Source: Leptospira sp. GIMC2001 (lineage in GTDB: Bacteria > Spirochaetota > Leptospiria > Leptospirales > Leptospiraceae). Taken from it: 64,000 bases of DNA. The stretch is from NCBI RefSeq assembly GCF_028462125.1, contig NZ_CP115468.1, positions 1,951,097-2,015,096 on the forward strand. The letters run 5' to 3'. Positions 8,869 to 16,856 of this stretch are shown here, piece after piece (positions within the stretch are counted from its first letter, which is position 1; the number at the start of each line of letters is the position of its first letter). The position numbers and the translations under genes are program-made. The notes below the pieces were generated by a model. That model saw only the letters and a program-made list of their open reading frames with translations, made no database searches and was not told the origin of the DNA.

Positions 8869-10407
8869 ATGATTAAGAATATTGATAAGTATAGTTTTAA
8901 GATAATTTTTCTTTTAAAATATGGTAAATTTTTAAAGAGAGTAGCTAAGAATTTTCATTCCAGATATTCCGATCAATTCATTAAAAGGATTCAGCAAATA
9001 GTCATCGAAAATTCATATTATTTCAGCTTAGATCACGCAAGTAAATTGAGAATGTCTGAGAGTGTTCAATTTTTATCAATTGATGAATATTTTGATACTG
9101 GATCAACATATATAAATTTTTCAAATGGTAGAATCAAAGTCAAGTTTTTGGCTAAAACCAAAAAGATAATTGAATCGATTGGGTTCTTAATCCTTGCTTT
9201 CTATTCAGTATTTCGAGGAAGTATTTTCGGAATAAAGACAAAAAAGAACCGTTTTAATATTGTTATATCAGATTTAGCACTTGATAGTTTTTTTAATCAT
9301 GAAGAGATCAGTGTTTTATTTAAAGTCATCGAGGGAGACTATTATCCTATTTTGAATTCGTCAGAGAATCTGATTATAAAATCTAAGAAAATGGATAAAT
9401 TAACGAATGGAAAAATTTATTTTTCTAGCCAGCCTTTATTAGCATTGATGGAGTTAATTAGATGGGATTTTAAAGATTTGTTTACAATATTTTTGTCATT
9501 CCTAAGATTTTTTATTTTTGTTCTTATACCTTCCATTTTTACAGACATTAAAATTCTACTTTTAAAAGACTTAATGTTGATTGAGGTTGTTTCGCATTTA
9601 GATCGATTTAATATTATTGAAAATTTCATTATAACGAATTCAGACTGCTATTCTCATAATTTATATCTTTCTAATTCCGAAAAAAATAACCATAAATTAG
9701 TCATGTTATGGTACTCGATAAATAATTGTGATCTTAAGTTTAAAAGAAGTATAGGACACTCCAAAAAATCCTTTGCTCCTTGGTTAAAGACAATGAATGT
9801 AGATGAGCATTTTGTTTGGAATTTAGAACAGAAAATTTGGTTACAAGATATAGGGGAAACTTCAAAAATTTCATTAACTGGACCTATCATGTTCAATAAT
9901 CCCTTTAGAACTATTGAGAATAAAATATTTAATCCTAATAAATTCAATATAGTTTTATTTGATGTTCCACCAAAAATTGAGATCAAAGAAAAACAAGCTT
10001 ACGGTAAATCTGCAATTTTTTATAATTTAGAAATTTCTAAACGTTTTATATTAGATTTTATTGAGTATTCCCGGGGAAGGGATATACAAATATATTTGAA
10101 AACTAAAAGAAAAGATGAAAAGAATACAAAAGCAGAGTATTTACAATTGCTTGCTGATCTAGAAGTTAGTAATGAATTGATTATTCTTGATCCCACCATA
10201 TCTATAGATTCCTTGCTCGATTCAAAAGTTGATTTAGTAGCATCAATTCCTTATACATCCGTTGCATATCTTGCTTTTCAAAAAAATATAAAATCAATTT
10301 TTTATGATCCAGGGGAAATGTTAGATTGCAATCATTCTTACTACAAAGGTCAGATTTTTATTTCTGGAAAAAATGATTTGGAGAATTACCTTTTAGAAGT
10401 AGCATGA
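8869..10407 (+). CDS. Surface-polysaccharide biosynthesis protein, PFTS-motif-like
   Basis: A 512-residue protein not assignable to a well-characterised enzyme. A hydrophobic stretch lies near residues 100-120 and another near 200-220, and the C-terminal half ends with DLVASIPYTSVAYLAFQ followed by IFYDPGE. The IPYTS segment resembles the PFTS motif of a family of large polysaccharide-biosynthesis proteins that probably adopt a GT-B glycosyltransferase fold like capsule or CDP-glycerol transferases. The protein at 16857 is similar in size and C-terminal pattern. Predicted role: transferase for an uncommon sugar. Sequence composition is very AT-rich, like its neighbours. Confidence 0.55.
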   Translation: MIKNIDKYSFKIIFLLKYGKFLKRVAKNFHSRYSDQFIKRIQQIVIENSYYFSLDHASKLRMSESVQFLSIDEYFDTGSTYINFSNGRIKVKFLAKTKKIIESIGFLILAFYSVFRGSIFGIKTKKNRFNIVISDLALDSFFNHEEISVLFKVIEGDYYPILNSSENLIIKSKKMDKLTNGKIYFSSQPLLALMELIRWDFKDLFTIFLSFLRFFIFVLIPSIFTDIKILLLKDLMLIEVVSHLDRFNIIENFIITNSDCYSHNLYLSNSEKNNHKLVMLWYSINNCDLKFKRSIGHSKKSFAPWLKTMNVDEHFVWNLEQKIWLQDIGETSKISLTGPIMFNNPFRTIENKIFNPNKFNIVLFDVPPKIEIKEKQAYGKSAIFYNLEISKRFILDFIEYSRGRDIQIYLKTKRKDEKNTKAEYLQLLADLEVSNELIILDPTISIDSLLDSKVDLVASIPYTSVAYLAFQKNIKSIFYDPGEMLDCNHSYYKGQIFISGKNDLENYLLEVA

Positions 10408-10436
10408 CGAATTTTTATTTTTGGAGATTATGATTT

Positions 10437-10445
10437 TGTTATAAT
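10437..10445 (+). promoter_or_regulatory. Extended -10 promoter candidate before kdsA
   Basis: TGTTATAAT is an extended -10 (TG-n-TATAAT) in the 117-base gap before kdsA. No good -35 element is seen at the normal distance. It would give a leader of about 75 bases and could drive the ulosonic acid module separately from the block upstream. Confidence 0.35.
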
Positions 10446-10524
10446 TGGTTGAGTTATGTAAATGAGTCAGATAGATATTGAGCTCGAGAATGAAAGAAAT
10501 TAAGAAATAAGGAAATGAATTTAA

Positions 10525-11403
10525 ATGAACCCAAAAGTCATTGAGGTGGGATACGGGAAAGTATCCAAGGTCAAAATCGGAGCAAAACTTCCACTGGTTT
10601 TTATTGGTGGACCTTGTGCAATCGAGTCAAAAGAACATACGTTTATGATGGCAAAAACAGTAAAGGAAATCTGTGATAAAGTAGGAGTTCCTTGGATATT
10701 TAAAGCTTGCTATGATAAAGACTGCAGGTCGGCTCCAGATAGCTTTCATGGATTGGGAGTGGAAGGTGGATTAAAAATCCTTGCTGAGGTTAGAGATGAA
10801 TTCGGAATTCCCGTGACCTCTGATTTTTCAGATCCTTCTTGGGGAGCAGCGACCGGTGAGGTATGTGACCTAGTTCAAGTACCTGCATATTTATGTCGTC
10901 AGACATCCATACTTCGGTCTGCGGCTGAAACAGGTCGACCTGTTCATCTTAAAAAAGGGCAATTCATGAGTCCTTGGAATATGAAGAACTCTGTTCGTAA
11001 GTTAGAAGCTCATGGTTGCAAAGCAGTGGTTCTCACAGATCGTGGAACATTTTTTGGTTATAATATGCTCGTGAATGATTTCAAGTGTTTCCCAATTATG
11101 GCAGAGACAGGATATCCAGTTTGCTTTGATGCGACTCATTCAATACAATTGCCAACATCTATGGGTAATATTTCAGGTGGTCAAAGAGAATACATCCCGC
11201 ATTTGGTTCGAGGAGCATGTGCAGTGGGTATCAATGCTCTATTTATGGAAGTTCACAATGATCCACCAAATGCTATGAGTGATGCTAATACTGTAATGGA
11301 TATCAAACATTTAGAAAATGTCCTTTCTCAAGCCAAATTTATGCATGAAAAACGATTAGAACTTTTGGAAAAATTTGGAGAAGACAATGTCCACAGAGAT
11401 TAA
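10525..11403 (+). CDS. kdsA: KdsA-type 3-deoxy-octulosonate 8-phosphate synthase
   Basis: A 292-residue class of the DAHP/KDO8P synthase family: FIGGPCAIESKEH at the N terminus, FKACYDKDCRSAPDSFHG, SWGAATGEVCDLVQVPAYLCRQ, HLKKGQFMSPWNMK, and FDATHSIQLP. It condenses phosphoenolpyruvate with arabinose 5-phosphate in the cytoplasm to make KDO 8-phosphate. Cys31 in the GPC motif with His in ATHS, Glu in FMEVHND and Asp in AMSDAN matches the metal-dependent class. A chromosomal housekeeping kdsA is expected elsewhere, so this copy probably serves the dedicated module that follows. A ribosome-binding AAGGAAA lies upstream of the ATG. An altered aldose substrate is possible. Confidence 0.93.
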   Translation: MNPKVIEVGYGKVSKVKIGAKLPLVFIGGPCAIESKEHTFMMAKTVKEICDKVGVPWIFKACYDKDCRSAPDSFHGLGVEGGLKILAEVRDEFGIPVTSDFSDPSWGAATGEVCDLVQVPAYLCRQTSILRSAAETGRPVHLKKGQFMSPWNMKNSVRKLEAHGCKAVVLTDRGTFFGYNMLVNDFKCFPIMAETGYPVCFDATHSIQLPTSMGNISGGQREYIPHLVRGACAVGINALFMEVHNDPPNAMSDANTVMDIKHLENVLSQAKFMHEKRLELLEKFGEDNVHRD

Positions 11404-11803
11404 TAGAAATAAACCCGTTCGAGATGTAATGATTCCTTTGGATCGTTTTCCAGTCCTCAAAGAAAACACAATATTCAAAGAAGCACTAGAAGCTATGAGT
11501 AAATTCAATTTAGGAATAGCTTGTATCACAAATAGTGAAGGTCAACTGATTGGTCTAGTTACCGATGGAGATGTTCGTAGAAAACTATTAAAAATCCAGA
11601 AGCCATTTTCTGCACTTTTTGTGGACGATGCCCTCGATCATTGCATAAAATCTCCAGTTACAATTTCTCAAAATTCTAACCTTATGAGCGCTGTGGAGCT
11701 CATGGAAAAGAAACATGTTTGGGATTTACCTGTAGTAGATGAGACTGGAAAGCTTCTTGGTCTTTTACATTTACATCCTGCTGTCAAAGCTCTACTAACA
11801 TAA
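11387..11803 (+). CDS. Stand-alone CBS-domain pair protein
   Basis: A 138-residue protein from the ATG at 11387, overlapping the end of kdsA; an in-frame TTG 12 bases earlier is the alternative start. It consists of two CBS motifs: VRDVMIPLDRFPVLKENTIF with GLVTDGDVRRKL, and SPVTISQNSNLMSAVELM with LPVVDETGKLLGLLHL. CBS pairs bind adenosyl nucleotides and usually regulate a partner. In KdsD/KpsF, arabinose-5-phosphate isomerase, a SIS domain precedes exactly such a pair; here the SIS domain is absent. It may be the regulatory half of a split KdsD, or a regulator of KdsA or the aldolase. Confidence 0.85.
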   Translation: MSTEINRNKPVRDVMIPLDRFPVLKENTIFKEALEAMSKFNLGIACITNSEGQLIGLVTDGDVRRKLLKIQKPFSALFVDDALDHCIKSPVTISQNSNLMSAVELMEKKHVWDLPVVDETGKLLGLLHLHPAVKALLT

Positions 11804-11812
11804 TCGATACTT

Positions 11813-12598
11813 ATGGAAAATTTATTTGCGCGAAGAAAAAAATTAAAATCCAAACTTGTAAATAGAGAGAGATTATTTGCTGGATGGGTATCTTATTCTC
11901 ATCCATCCATCACGGAAACTTTTGCAGGTGCAGGATTCGATTTTATAGCTATTGATATGGAGCATGGAACCGTATCATTAGAGCAAGCACAACGAATCAT
12001 TGCCGCAGCTCAAGCTGAGGGAAGTTTGTGTCTACCTAGACCAGTATCGCATTCTAATGATTGGACCAAACCTCTTTTAGATTCTGGGGCTGATGGGATG
12101 TTATACCCGATGGTTCAGACCAAACAGGACGTTCAAGCTTTGATAGAAATCAATAAATATCCTTCTGTTGGCAAGAGGAGTTTTGGTGTCAATCGAGCAC
12201 AGAATTATGGATTTGATTTTGATGAGTATGTAAAGACCTGGAATGAGAGTTCTTCACTTATATTACAAATCGAATCAATCCAAGCGGTTGAAAACATAAA
12301 TGAACTTCTATCATATCAAGAAGTTGATGGTGTTATGGTTGGACCGTATGACATGTCTGGTTCACTAGGAGTACCTGGACAAACAACTCATCCTCTGGTC
12401 TTAGAAGCCTCTAAAAAAGTGATTCTTGCTTGTGAAAAATATGGAAAGAGTTGCGGATCTCAAATAGCCGATGTAACCGAAGATGCAATGACAAAACATT
12501 TTGATCAAGGTTACACCTATTGTATATTAGGCTCGGATCTATTCGTTTTATGGAAATGGGCTGAGAATATGAAGAAAATGATTCAGACTTTTAAATAG
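11813..12598 (+). CDS. HpcH/HpaI aldolase family protein
   Basis: A 261-residue class II pyruvate aldolase. GWVSYSHPSITETFAGAGFD, AIDMEHGTVS (metal-binding Glu, catalytic His region), LPRP, and GVMVGPYDMSGSLGVPG are the family's ordered motifs. Members such as HpaI, RhmA and GarL reversibly join pyruvate with an aldehyde to make 2-keto-3-deoxy acids. Between KdsA and a sugar-acid SDR it could form or cleave a 3-deoxy-2-ulosonic acid. The start ATG at 11813 lies nine bases after the CBS gene stop. Substrate is inferred, fold is certain. Confidence 0.9.
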   Translation: MENLFARRKKLKSKLVNRERLFAGWVSYSHPSITETFAGAGFDFIAIDMEHGTVSLEQAQRIIAAAQAEGSLCLPRPVSHSNDWTKPLLDSGADGMLYPMVQTKQDVQALIEINKYPSVGKRSFGVNRAQNYGFDFDEYVKTWNESSSLILQIESIQAVENINELLSYQEVDGVMVGPYDMSGSLGVPGQTTHPLVLEASKKVILACEKYGKSCGSQIADVTEDAMTKHFDQGYTYCILGSDLFVLWKWAENMKKMIQTFK

Positions 12599-12606
12599 GA
12601 TACAAA

Positions 12607-13389
12607 TTGAGCAAATATATTGATTCACTTTTTAACTTAGAAAATAAGATAGCCGCTGTTATTGGAGCGGGTGGTCATTTATGCGGAGAAATGGCAAAAG
12701 GGTTTGCTCGAGCTGGATGCAAAGTGGCTATTTTAGATCTGCGTTTGGAGAAAGCTCAAAAAGTTGCAGATGATATTCAAAAAGAAGGATATCCTCGTCC
12801 ATTAGCTATTGCTTTGGATGTTACAAAAAAGGAAGAGCATGAGTTAGCTTTAGCTGGCATTATCCAAGAGTTCGGAGGACTGGATATTGTCGTAAATGGT
12901 GCTGGAATTAATGGACCTAGTCCTTTCTTTGAGATATCTCTAGATGAATGGCATTCAATTATGGATTCGCAGATAACGGGAACTTTTCTTGGCTGTCAAG
13001 TTTATGGTAAGTATTTAGTGGATCAGGGAAAAGGTTCTATTATTAATATCTCGTCTGCTTCTGCAGGACCACCTTTGTCAAAAGCATTCACATATTCTGT
13101 TGCAAAGGCGGGAATAAAAAATCTAACTCAAAACTTGGGAAGAGAGTGGGGAAAAAAGGGTGTGCGAGTTAATGCGATTCGGCCTGGATTTTTTCCAACA
13201 GAATGGAATCGAAAAAACTTTATTACACCAGAAAGGGAGAATGCAATTTTAGGGCATACACCAATGGGGCGCTACGGTGAACCTTCAGAACTTCTTGGTG
13301 CGATTCTATGGTTAGCTTCAGATGCTGCAAGCTTTGTTACTGGTGCAGAAATTGAAGTAGATGGTGGTTTTAGTTGTATGACAATATAA
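12607..13389 (+). CDS. SDR-family oxidoreductase (mannonate/gluconate-type)
   Basis: A 260-residue classical short-chain dehydrogenase starting from TTG. The nucleotide-binding loop reads VIGAGGHLCGEMAKGFARAG rather than the usual TGxxxGxG; I believe this GAGG-x-(L/M)-(C/G)-G type occurs in SDRs acting on sugar acids (mannonate or gluconate class). The catalytic serine is in NISSASAG and Tyr-x3-Lys in TYSVAKAGI, and the C terminus FVTGAEIEVDGGF is canonical. It probably oxidises or reduces a hydroxyl of the ulosonic acid made by this cluster. A second SDR at 15334 suggests two redox steps. Confidence 0.85.
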   Translation: MSKYIDSLFNLENKIAAVIGAGGHLCGEMAKGFARAGCKVAILDLRLEKAQKVADDIQKEGYPRPLAIALDVTKKEEHELALAGIIQEFGGLDIVVNGAGINGPSPFFEISLDEWHSIMDSQITGTFLGCQVYGKYLVDQGKGSIINISSASAGPPLSKAFTYSVAKAGIKNLTQNLGREWGKKGVRVNAIRPGFFPTEWNRKNFITPERENAILGHTPMGRYGEPSELLGAILWLASDAASFVTGAEIEVDGGFSCMTI

Positions 13390-13414
13390 CTAAAGATATA
13401 AGAAAAAAATATAA

Positions 13415-14335
13415 ATGAATAACTGTCCAGTTTGCAATTCAATCAGTTTAAATTTTTTGAGAGAATATAAAGGAAGGTCACCTTTATTTATAGACAAAAA
13501 ACTAATGAAGTGCTCGGGATGTGAATTTGTTTTCGCTTCACCCTTACCAGACAATAAGGAACTTGCTGAATACAATTCTAAGTATTTTCTGAATGCACAT
13601 GGTGGCAATTCGACTCATCCTGTTGCTGTAGCTTTTCATTCAGCGATCAATAAAATTCGTGCAAACCATGTACTCGATTATGCTAAAGGATCTGGAGTTA
13701 AGATAAAAAAAGTATTGGAGATTGGTCCAGGATTAGGCTTTATTCTAAAATACTTCAAGGATCAATATCCTGAAGTTGAATATAGCATAATTGAATCTGA
13801 TGTTGAAAATTTAAGTAAATTAAAAAATCTTGCATTTTCCCATTTTGAAAATTTGGACTATGCGCCTAAAGATTATTTTGACCTAGTAATTGTATCCCAT
13901 GTTCTGGAACATACAAATGATCCGATTGCATTCTCATCTAAGTTACTAGAAAAGATCAATAGTAGTGGAATTTTATTTATTGAAGTTCCTAATGAAGATT
14001 ATAAATTTAAAGTTGAGGATGAGCCCCACTTACTCTTCTTTAACAAATATTCAATGGGACGTTTGCTGGATCAACTTGCCCTAAAAAATATCGCAATCAC
14101 CAATCATGGACCGAATATAGAAGAAGGAATGGTTCGGAAATTCTTCATTCGTCTGTATCATTTAATCGACCATACTTTAACAAAATTCAAAATTCTTTTA
14201 CCAGCTCATATTTTTTATGGATCGTATAAGAAATTATTATCTAGTCGAGAAATCGTATCCATTTTGCCTTTTGATGCTATTCTGAGTAAAGACTCGCCAT
14301 CCTGGTGGTTACGAGTTGTCGCACAGAAAAAGTAG
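13415..14335 (+). CDS. Class I SAM-dependent methyltransferase with N-terminal zinc ribbon
   Basis: A 306-residue protein. Four cysteines (Cys4, Cys7, Cys33, Cys36 in CPVC and KCSGC) form a probable zinc ribbon, as in the methyltransferases of sugar clusters that carry a Methyltransf_13-like N-terminal region. SAM motif I is KVLEIGPGLGFILKYF, followed by SIIESD and the DLVIVSHVLEHTNDP box. The C-terminal LFIEVPNEDY and NKYSMGRLLDQ continue the pattern. It lies between SDR and dioxygenase genes, so O- or C-methylation of the ulosonic acid or the sugar chain is a plausible role. The protein at 43857 shares this layout. Confidence 0.85.
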   Translation: MNNCPVCNSISLNFLREYKGRSPLFIDKKLMKCSGCEFVFASPLPDNKELAEYNSKYFLNAHGGNSTHPVAVAFHSAINKIRANHVLDYAKGSGVKIKKVLEIGPGLGFILKYFKDQYPEVEYSIIESDVENLSKLKNLAFSHFENLDYAPKDYFDLVIVSHVLEHTNDPIAFSSKLLEKINSSGILFIEVPNEDYKFKVEDEPHLLFFNKYSMGRLLDQLALKNIAITNHGPNIEEGMVRKFFIRLYHLIDHTLTKFKILLPAHIFYGSYKKLLSSREIVSILPFDAILSKDSPSWWLRVVAQKK

Positions 14336-14377
14336 ATAGCTTTTCTAAAAATTATAGAATTAATACATAGTTGCTAT

Positions 14378-15322
14378 ATGAATCTTAAATCTTCCATTAT
14401 CAATAGAATTAAGTATTTTGATCGATATAGTTCAATTGGAGAGGAAAGAGAGGAATCTATCACAAAGAATGTTAGTTCTTTAAAGAAGAATGGATTTCTG
14501 ATACTAGATGAATATATATCTGGAGAAAATTTAAAAAATCTACAATCGATTTACAAAAATCGTTTGGAAGAAGGTCTCAAGTTTGAGACACCCTGTTTGG
14601 CTCAGTCGTTGATTGATGATTTAGAACACAGCGAATTGATAGAAAATTACTTTCGATACAATCCTAATGAATTGGTGAAATACAAAATAACTTTTGATCA
14701 CAAAGACTTCTTGGACTATAAAGAATGTTTGAACAAGTATCGACCCTCAACACTTAAAACCTATCTTTCAGACATTCAAGAATTTTATAGTTATTGGTTA
14801 GATGAAAATTTATTAAAAATTATCGAATCTTACATGGGAATTAGACCACATATGGTTGAGGCTTATCTTCGTAGAAATTTTCCTGCAAAATACAAAGTGA
14901 TGAATCACTTTTGGCATAGAGATTCCAATCACCCAGAATTTTTGATCAAGGCATTTATATTTCTATCAGATTGTAAACTTACGAATGGACCACATGAGTA
15001 TGTTTCTGGAAGCATACAGGATCGAAGCTTGGATGGAAAGGCATACTATACTGATCAAGATGTGGACAGTTTGTACCCTGACGGATCAATTCAGAGAATA
15101 AAATCTATTGTAAAAGCGGGAACAGTTATTTTAGAAGATACTAGAGGCTTACACCGAGCAACGATCCCCAAGGAAGGCTACAGAGATCTTGGTTTCGCAG
15201 TCTTTTTGCCATTGTCAAAATTACAAAAGCAACTCAAATCAATGTTTTGGATTGATAAAAATACATATTCATCCCTTTCAAGTTACCAAAAATCATTTAT
15301 ACCTAAGCAAAATATTCGTTAA
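14378..15322 (+). CDS. Phytanoyl-CoA dioxygenase (PhyH)-family 2-oxoglutarate oxygenase
   Basis: A 314-residue Fe(II)/2-oxoglutarate-dependent oxygenase. The metal site His-x-Asp appears in NHFWHRDSNHP and the distal His in DTRGLHRATIPKEGYRD, where the following Arg is the usual 2-oxoglutarate ligand; FIFLSDCKLTNGPHEYVSGS is also typical of the family. It would hydroxylate, or oxidatively modify, a substrate in the cytoplasm. Being flanked by SDR and methyltransferase genes in a KDO-like cluster suggests hydroxylation of the ulosonic acid or of a lipid-linked sugar, analogous in principle to KdoO, a KDO 3-hydroxylase. The function is inferred. Confidence 0.85.
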   Translation: MNLKSSIINRIKYFDRYSSIGEEREESITKNVSSLKKNGFLILDEYISGENLKNLQSIYKNRLEEGLKFETPCLAQSLIDDLEHSELIENYFRYNPNELVKYKITFDHKDFLDYKECLNKYRPSTLKTYLSDIQEFYSYWLDENLLKIIESYMGIRPHMVEAYLRRNFPAKYKVMNHFWHRDSNHPEFLIKAFIFLSDCKLTNGPHEYVSGSIQDRSLDGKAYYTDQDVDSLYPDGSIQRIKSIVKAGTVILEDTRGLHRATIPKEGYRDLGFAVFLPLSKLQKQLKSMFWIDKNTYSSLSSYQKSFIPKQNIR

Positions 15323-15333
15323 GGAAATTACAT

Positions 15334-16077
15334 TTGTCTAAAACAGCTATTATTACAGGCGGAAACAAAGGAATCGGACTAGGTATTACAGAGTCATTTT
15401 TGAATGCTGGCTACTCCGTAGTAGTCGGTGCAAGAAAAGAAACTGATTTATCTAAATTAGGAGATCGAGTTAGATTTGTTAGTATGGATGTCCAGAAGGA
15501 AGAAGATCATAGAAAGCTTGTGAAGACCGCATTAGATTGGACTGGTGCTTTAGATGTGTATGTAAACAATGCTGGATTCTCTCAGTGGAAGCCAATCGAG
15601 AAAATTGATGAGGCTTTTTTTGATAACATTATAAATACGAATTTAAAAGGTGCCTTTTGGGGTTGTAAAGTAGCTGCTGAAAATTTGAAAAGTGGCGGAA
15701 GTATTCTTAATATCTCGAGTATTGCAGGCAAACGAGGAAGTTCGAATAACTCTATGTATGTGGCATCGAAATTTGGAATGAATGGATTAACTCAATCTCT
15801 TGCAAAAGAATTAGGTCCCAGAGGGATACGAGTCAATGGACTTTGTCCTGTACTAATTTTAACAGACGGACTAAGAGAAGCACTTATGGAAGAATATTCA
15901 CCAGCTAAGGGTGAGCCTGAAAAGTTTATTACAGATTTTACAAAGGGTAATTCTGCTCTTGGTCGAATGCCTTCGTCCAAAGAGGTCGGGGATATGTGTG
16001 TATTACTTTCGTCTGAGATGGCTTCAGCGATCACAGGTCAGAATATCAATGTGGATTGTGGAGTATTTCCTCAATGA
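15334..16077 (+). CDS. SDR-family oxidoreductase
   Basis: A 247-residue classical SDR with TTG start. IITGGNKGIGLGI is the TGxxxGxG nucleotide loop, VYVNNAGFSQW the NNAG motif, NISSIAGKRGS holds the catalytic serine and MYVASKFGMNGL the Tyr-x3-Lys. The C-terminal SAITGQNINVDCGVFPQ has Cys where most have Gly before the final residues. Its stop overlaps the start of the KdsB-like gene (ATGA). Substrate unknown; a modified ulosonic acid is likely from context. Confidence 0.85.
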   Translation: MSKTAIITGGNKGIGLGITESFLNAGYSVVVGARKETDLSKLGDRVRFVSMDVQKEEDHRKLVKTALDWTGALDVYVNNAGFSQWKPIEKIDEAFFDNIINTNLKGAFWGCKVAAENLKSGGSILNISSIAGKRGSSNNSMYVASKFGMNGLTQSLAKELGPRGIRVNGLCPVLILTDGLREALMEEYSPAKGEPEKFITDFTKGNSALGRMPSSKEVGDMCVLLSSEMASAITGQNINVDCGVFPQ

Positions 16078-16856
16078 AAAAGATCGTAGCATTTATTCCA
16101 GCACATTTGGCCTCAGTTCGGTTTCCTCGCAAAGTTCTATTTGAAATTCATGGACTTCCTATGATTGAGCATGTACGGAGAAGGGCAATTCTTTCAGGGG
16201 CTTTTTCTGAAGTGTATGTTGCTACTTGTGATGACGAAGTGCAGGCATTAATTGAAAAGCATGGAGGAAAAGTTATTCGAACAGCAAATACTCATAAAAA
16301 TGGGACAAGTCGAATAGCCGAGGCCGTGAAAAATGTTGATTGTTCTCATGTAGTTTTACTTCAAGCGGATGAGCCTTTACTTTTGCCAGAAGATTTAGAA
16401 TTTTTTACAAATTTTATTAAAGAAGATAAATCTGATACAGTTAGTTGGAATGCGACTGGTCCAATCGAAAGTATGGATGAGCTAGATAGGCATTCCTTTG
16501 TTAAATGTTTTGTAAACGAAAAGAATCGAATACTCTTTTGCTTTAGAAGATCTCCTGCCTATGGCAAATTTGAAGATTCAACCAAGTTTATAAGAAAAAT
16601 TCTTGGTATTATAGGGTATACCAAAGAATTTTTATTAGAAATTTCATCAATGAATCAAGCGCCATTTGAAACAGCTGAATTCATTGAGCAAATGCGTATC
16701 ATTGAAAACGAATTCGTATTACGTTCTGTTAGTTTAGATCATACTTTCCCATCTATCAATGAGCCAGGAGAAGTAGAAGAGGTTTTGCAGAAATTACGAG
16801 ATAGTGTGCAAGAAGGGTATCTCAAAAAAGTATTGGTTAAAATGGACGGGACGTAA
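16074..16856 (+). CDS. KdsB-like CMP-3-deoxy-ulosonate cytidylyltransferase
   Basis: A 260-residue CMP-KDO-synthetase homologue. I chose the ATG at 16074, which overlaps the preceding stop (ATGA) and begins the conserved KKIVAFIPAHLASVRFPRKVL; an in-frame upstream start at 16056 adds six residues inside the previous gene. Other family motifs are VATCDD, NGTSRIAEAV and LLQADEPLL (usual form VQGDEP). These enzymes couple CTP with KDO to make CMP-KDO. The Arg-x-x-Ser signature is replaced by HLAS-VR and the QGDEP by QADEP, so this is a divergent KdsB, perhaps for a modified KDO-like acid. Confidence 0.85.
   Translation: MKKIVAFIPAHLASVRFPRKVLFEIHGLPMIEHVRRRAILSGAFSEVYVATCDDEVQALIEKHGGKVIRTANTHKNGTSRIAEAVKNVDCSHVVLLQADEPLLLPEDLEFFTNFIKEDKSDTVSWNATGPIESMDELDRHSFVKCFVNEKNRILFCFRRSPAYGKFEDSTKFIRKILGIIGYTKEFLLEISSMNQAPFETAEFIEQMRIIENEFVLRSVSLDHTFPSINEPGEVEEVLQKLRDSVQEGYLKKVLVKMDGT

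Noticed and set aside
9654..9986. 110-codon minus-strand open frame
   Set aside because: It is antisense to the large protein at 8869, with a composition expected from reversed AT-rich coding sequence.
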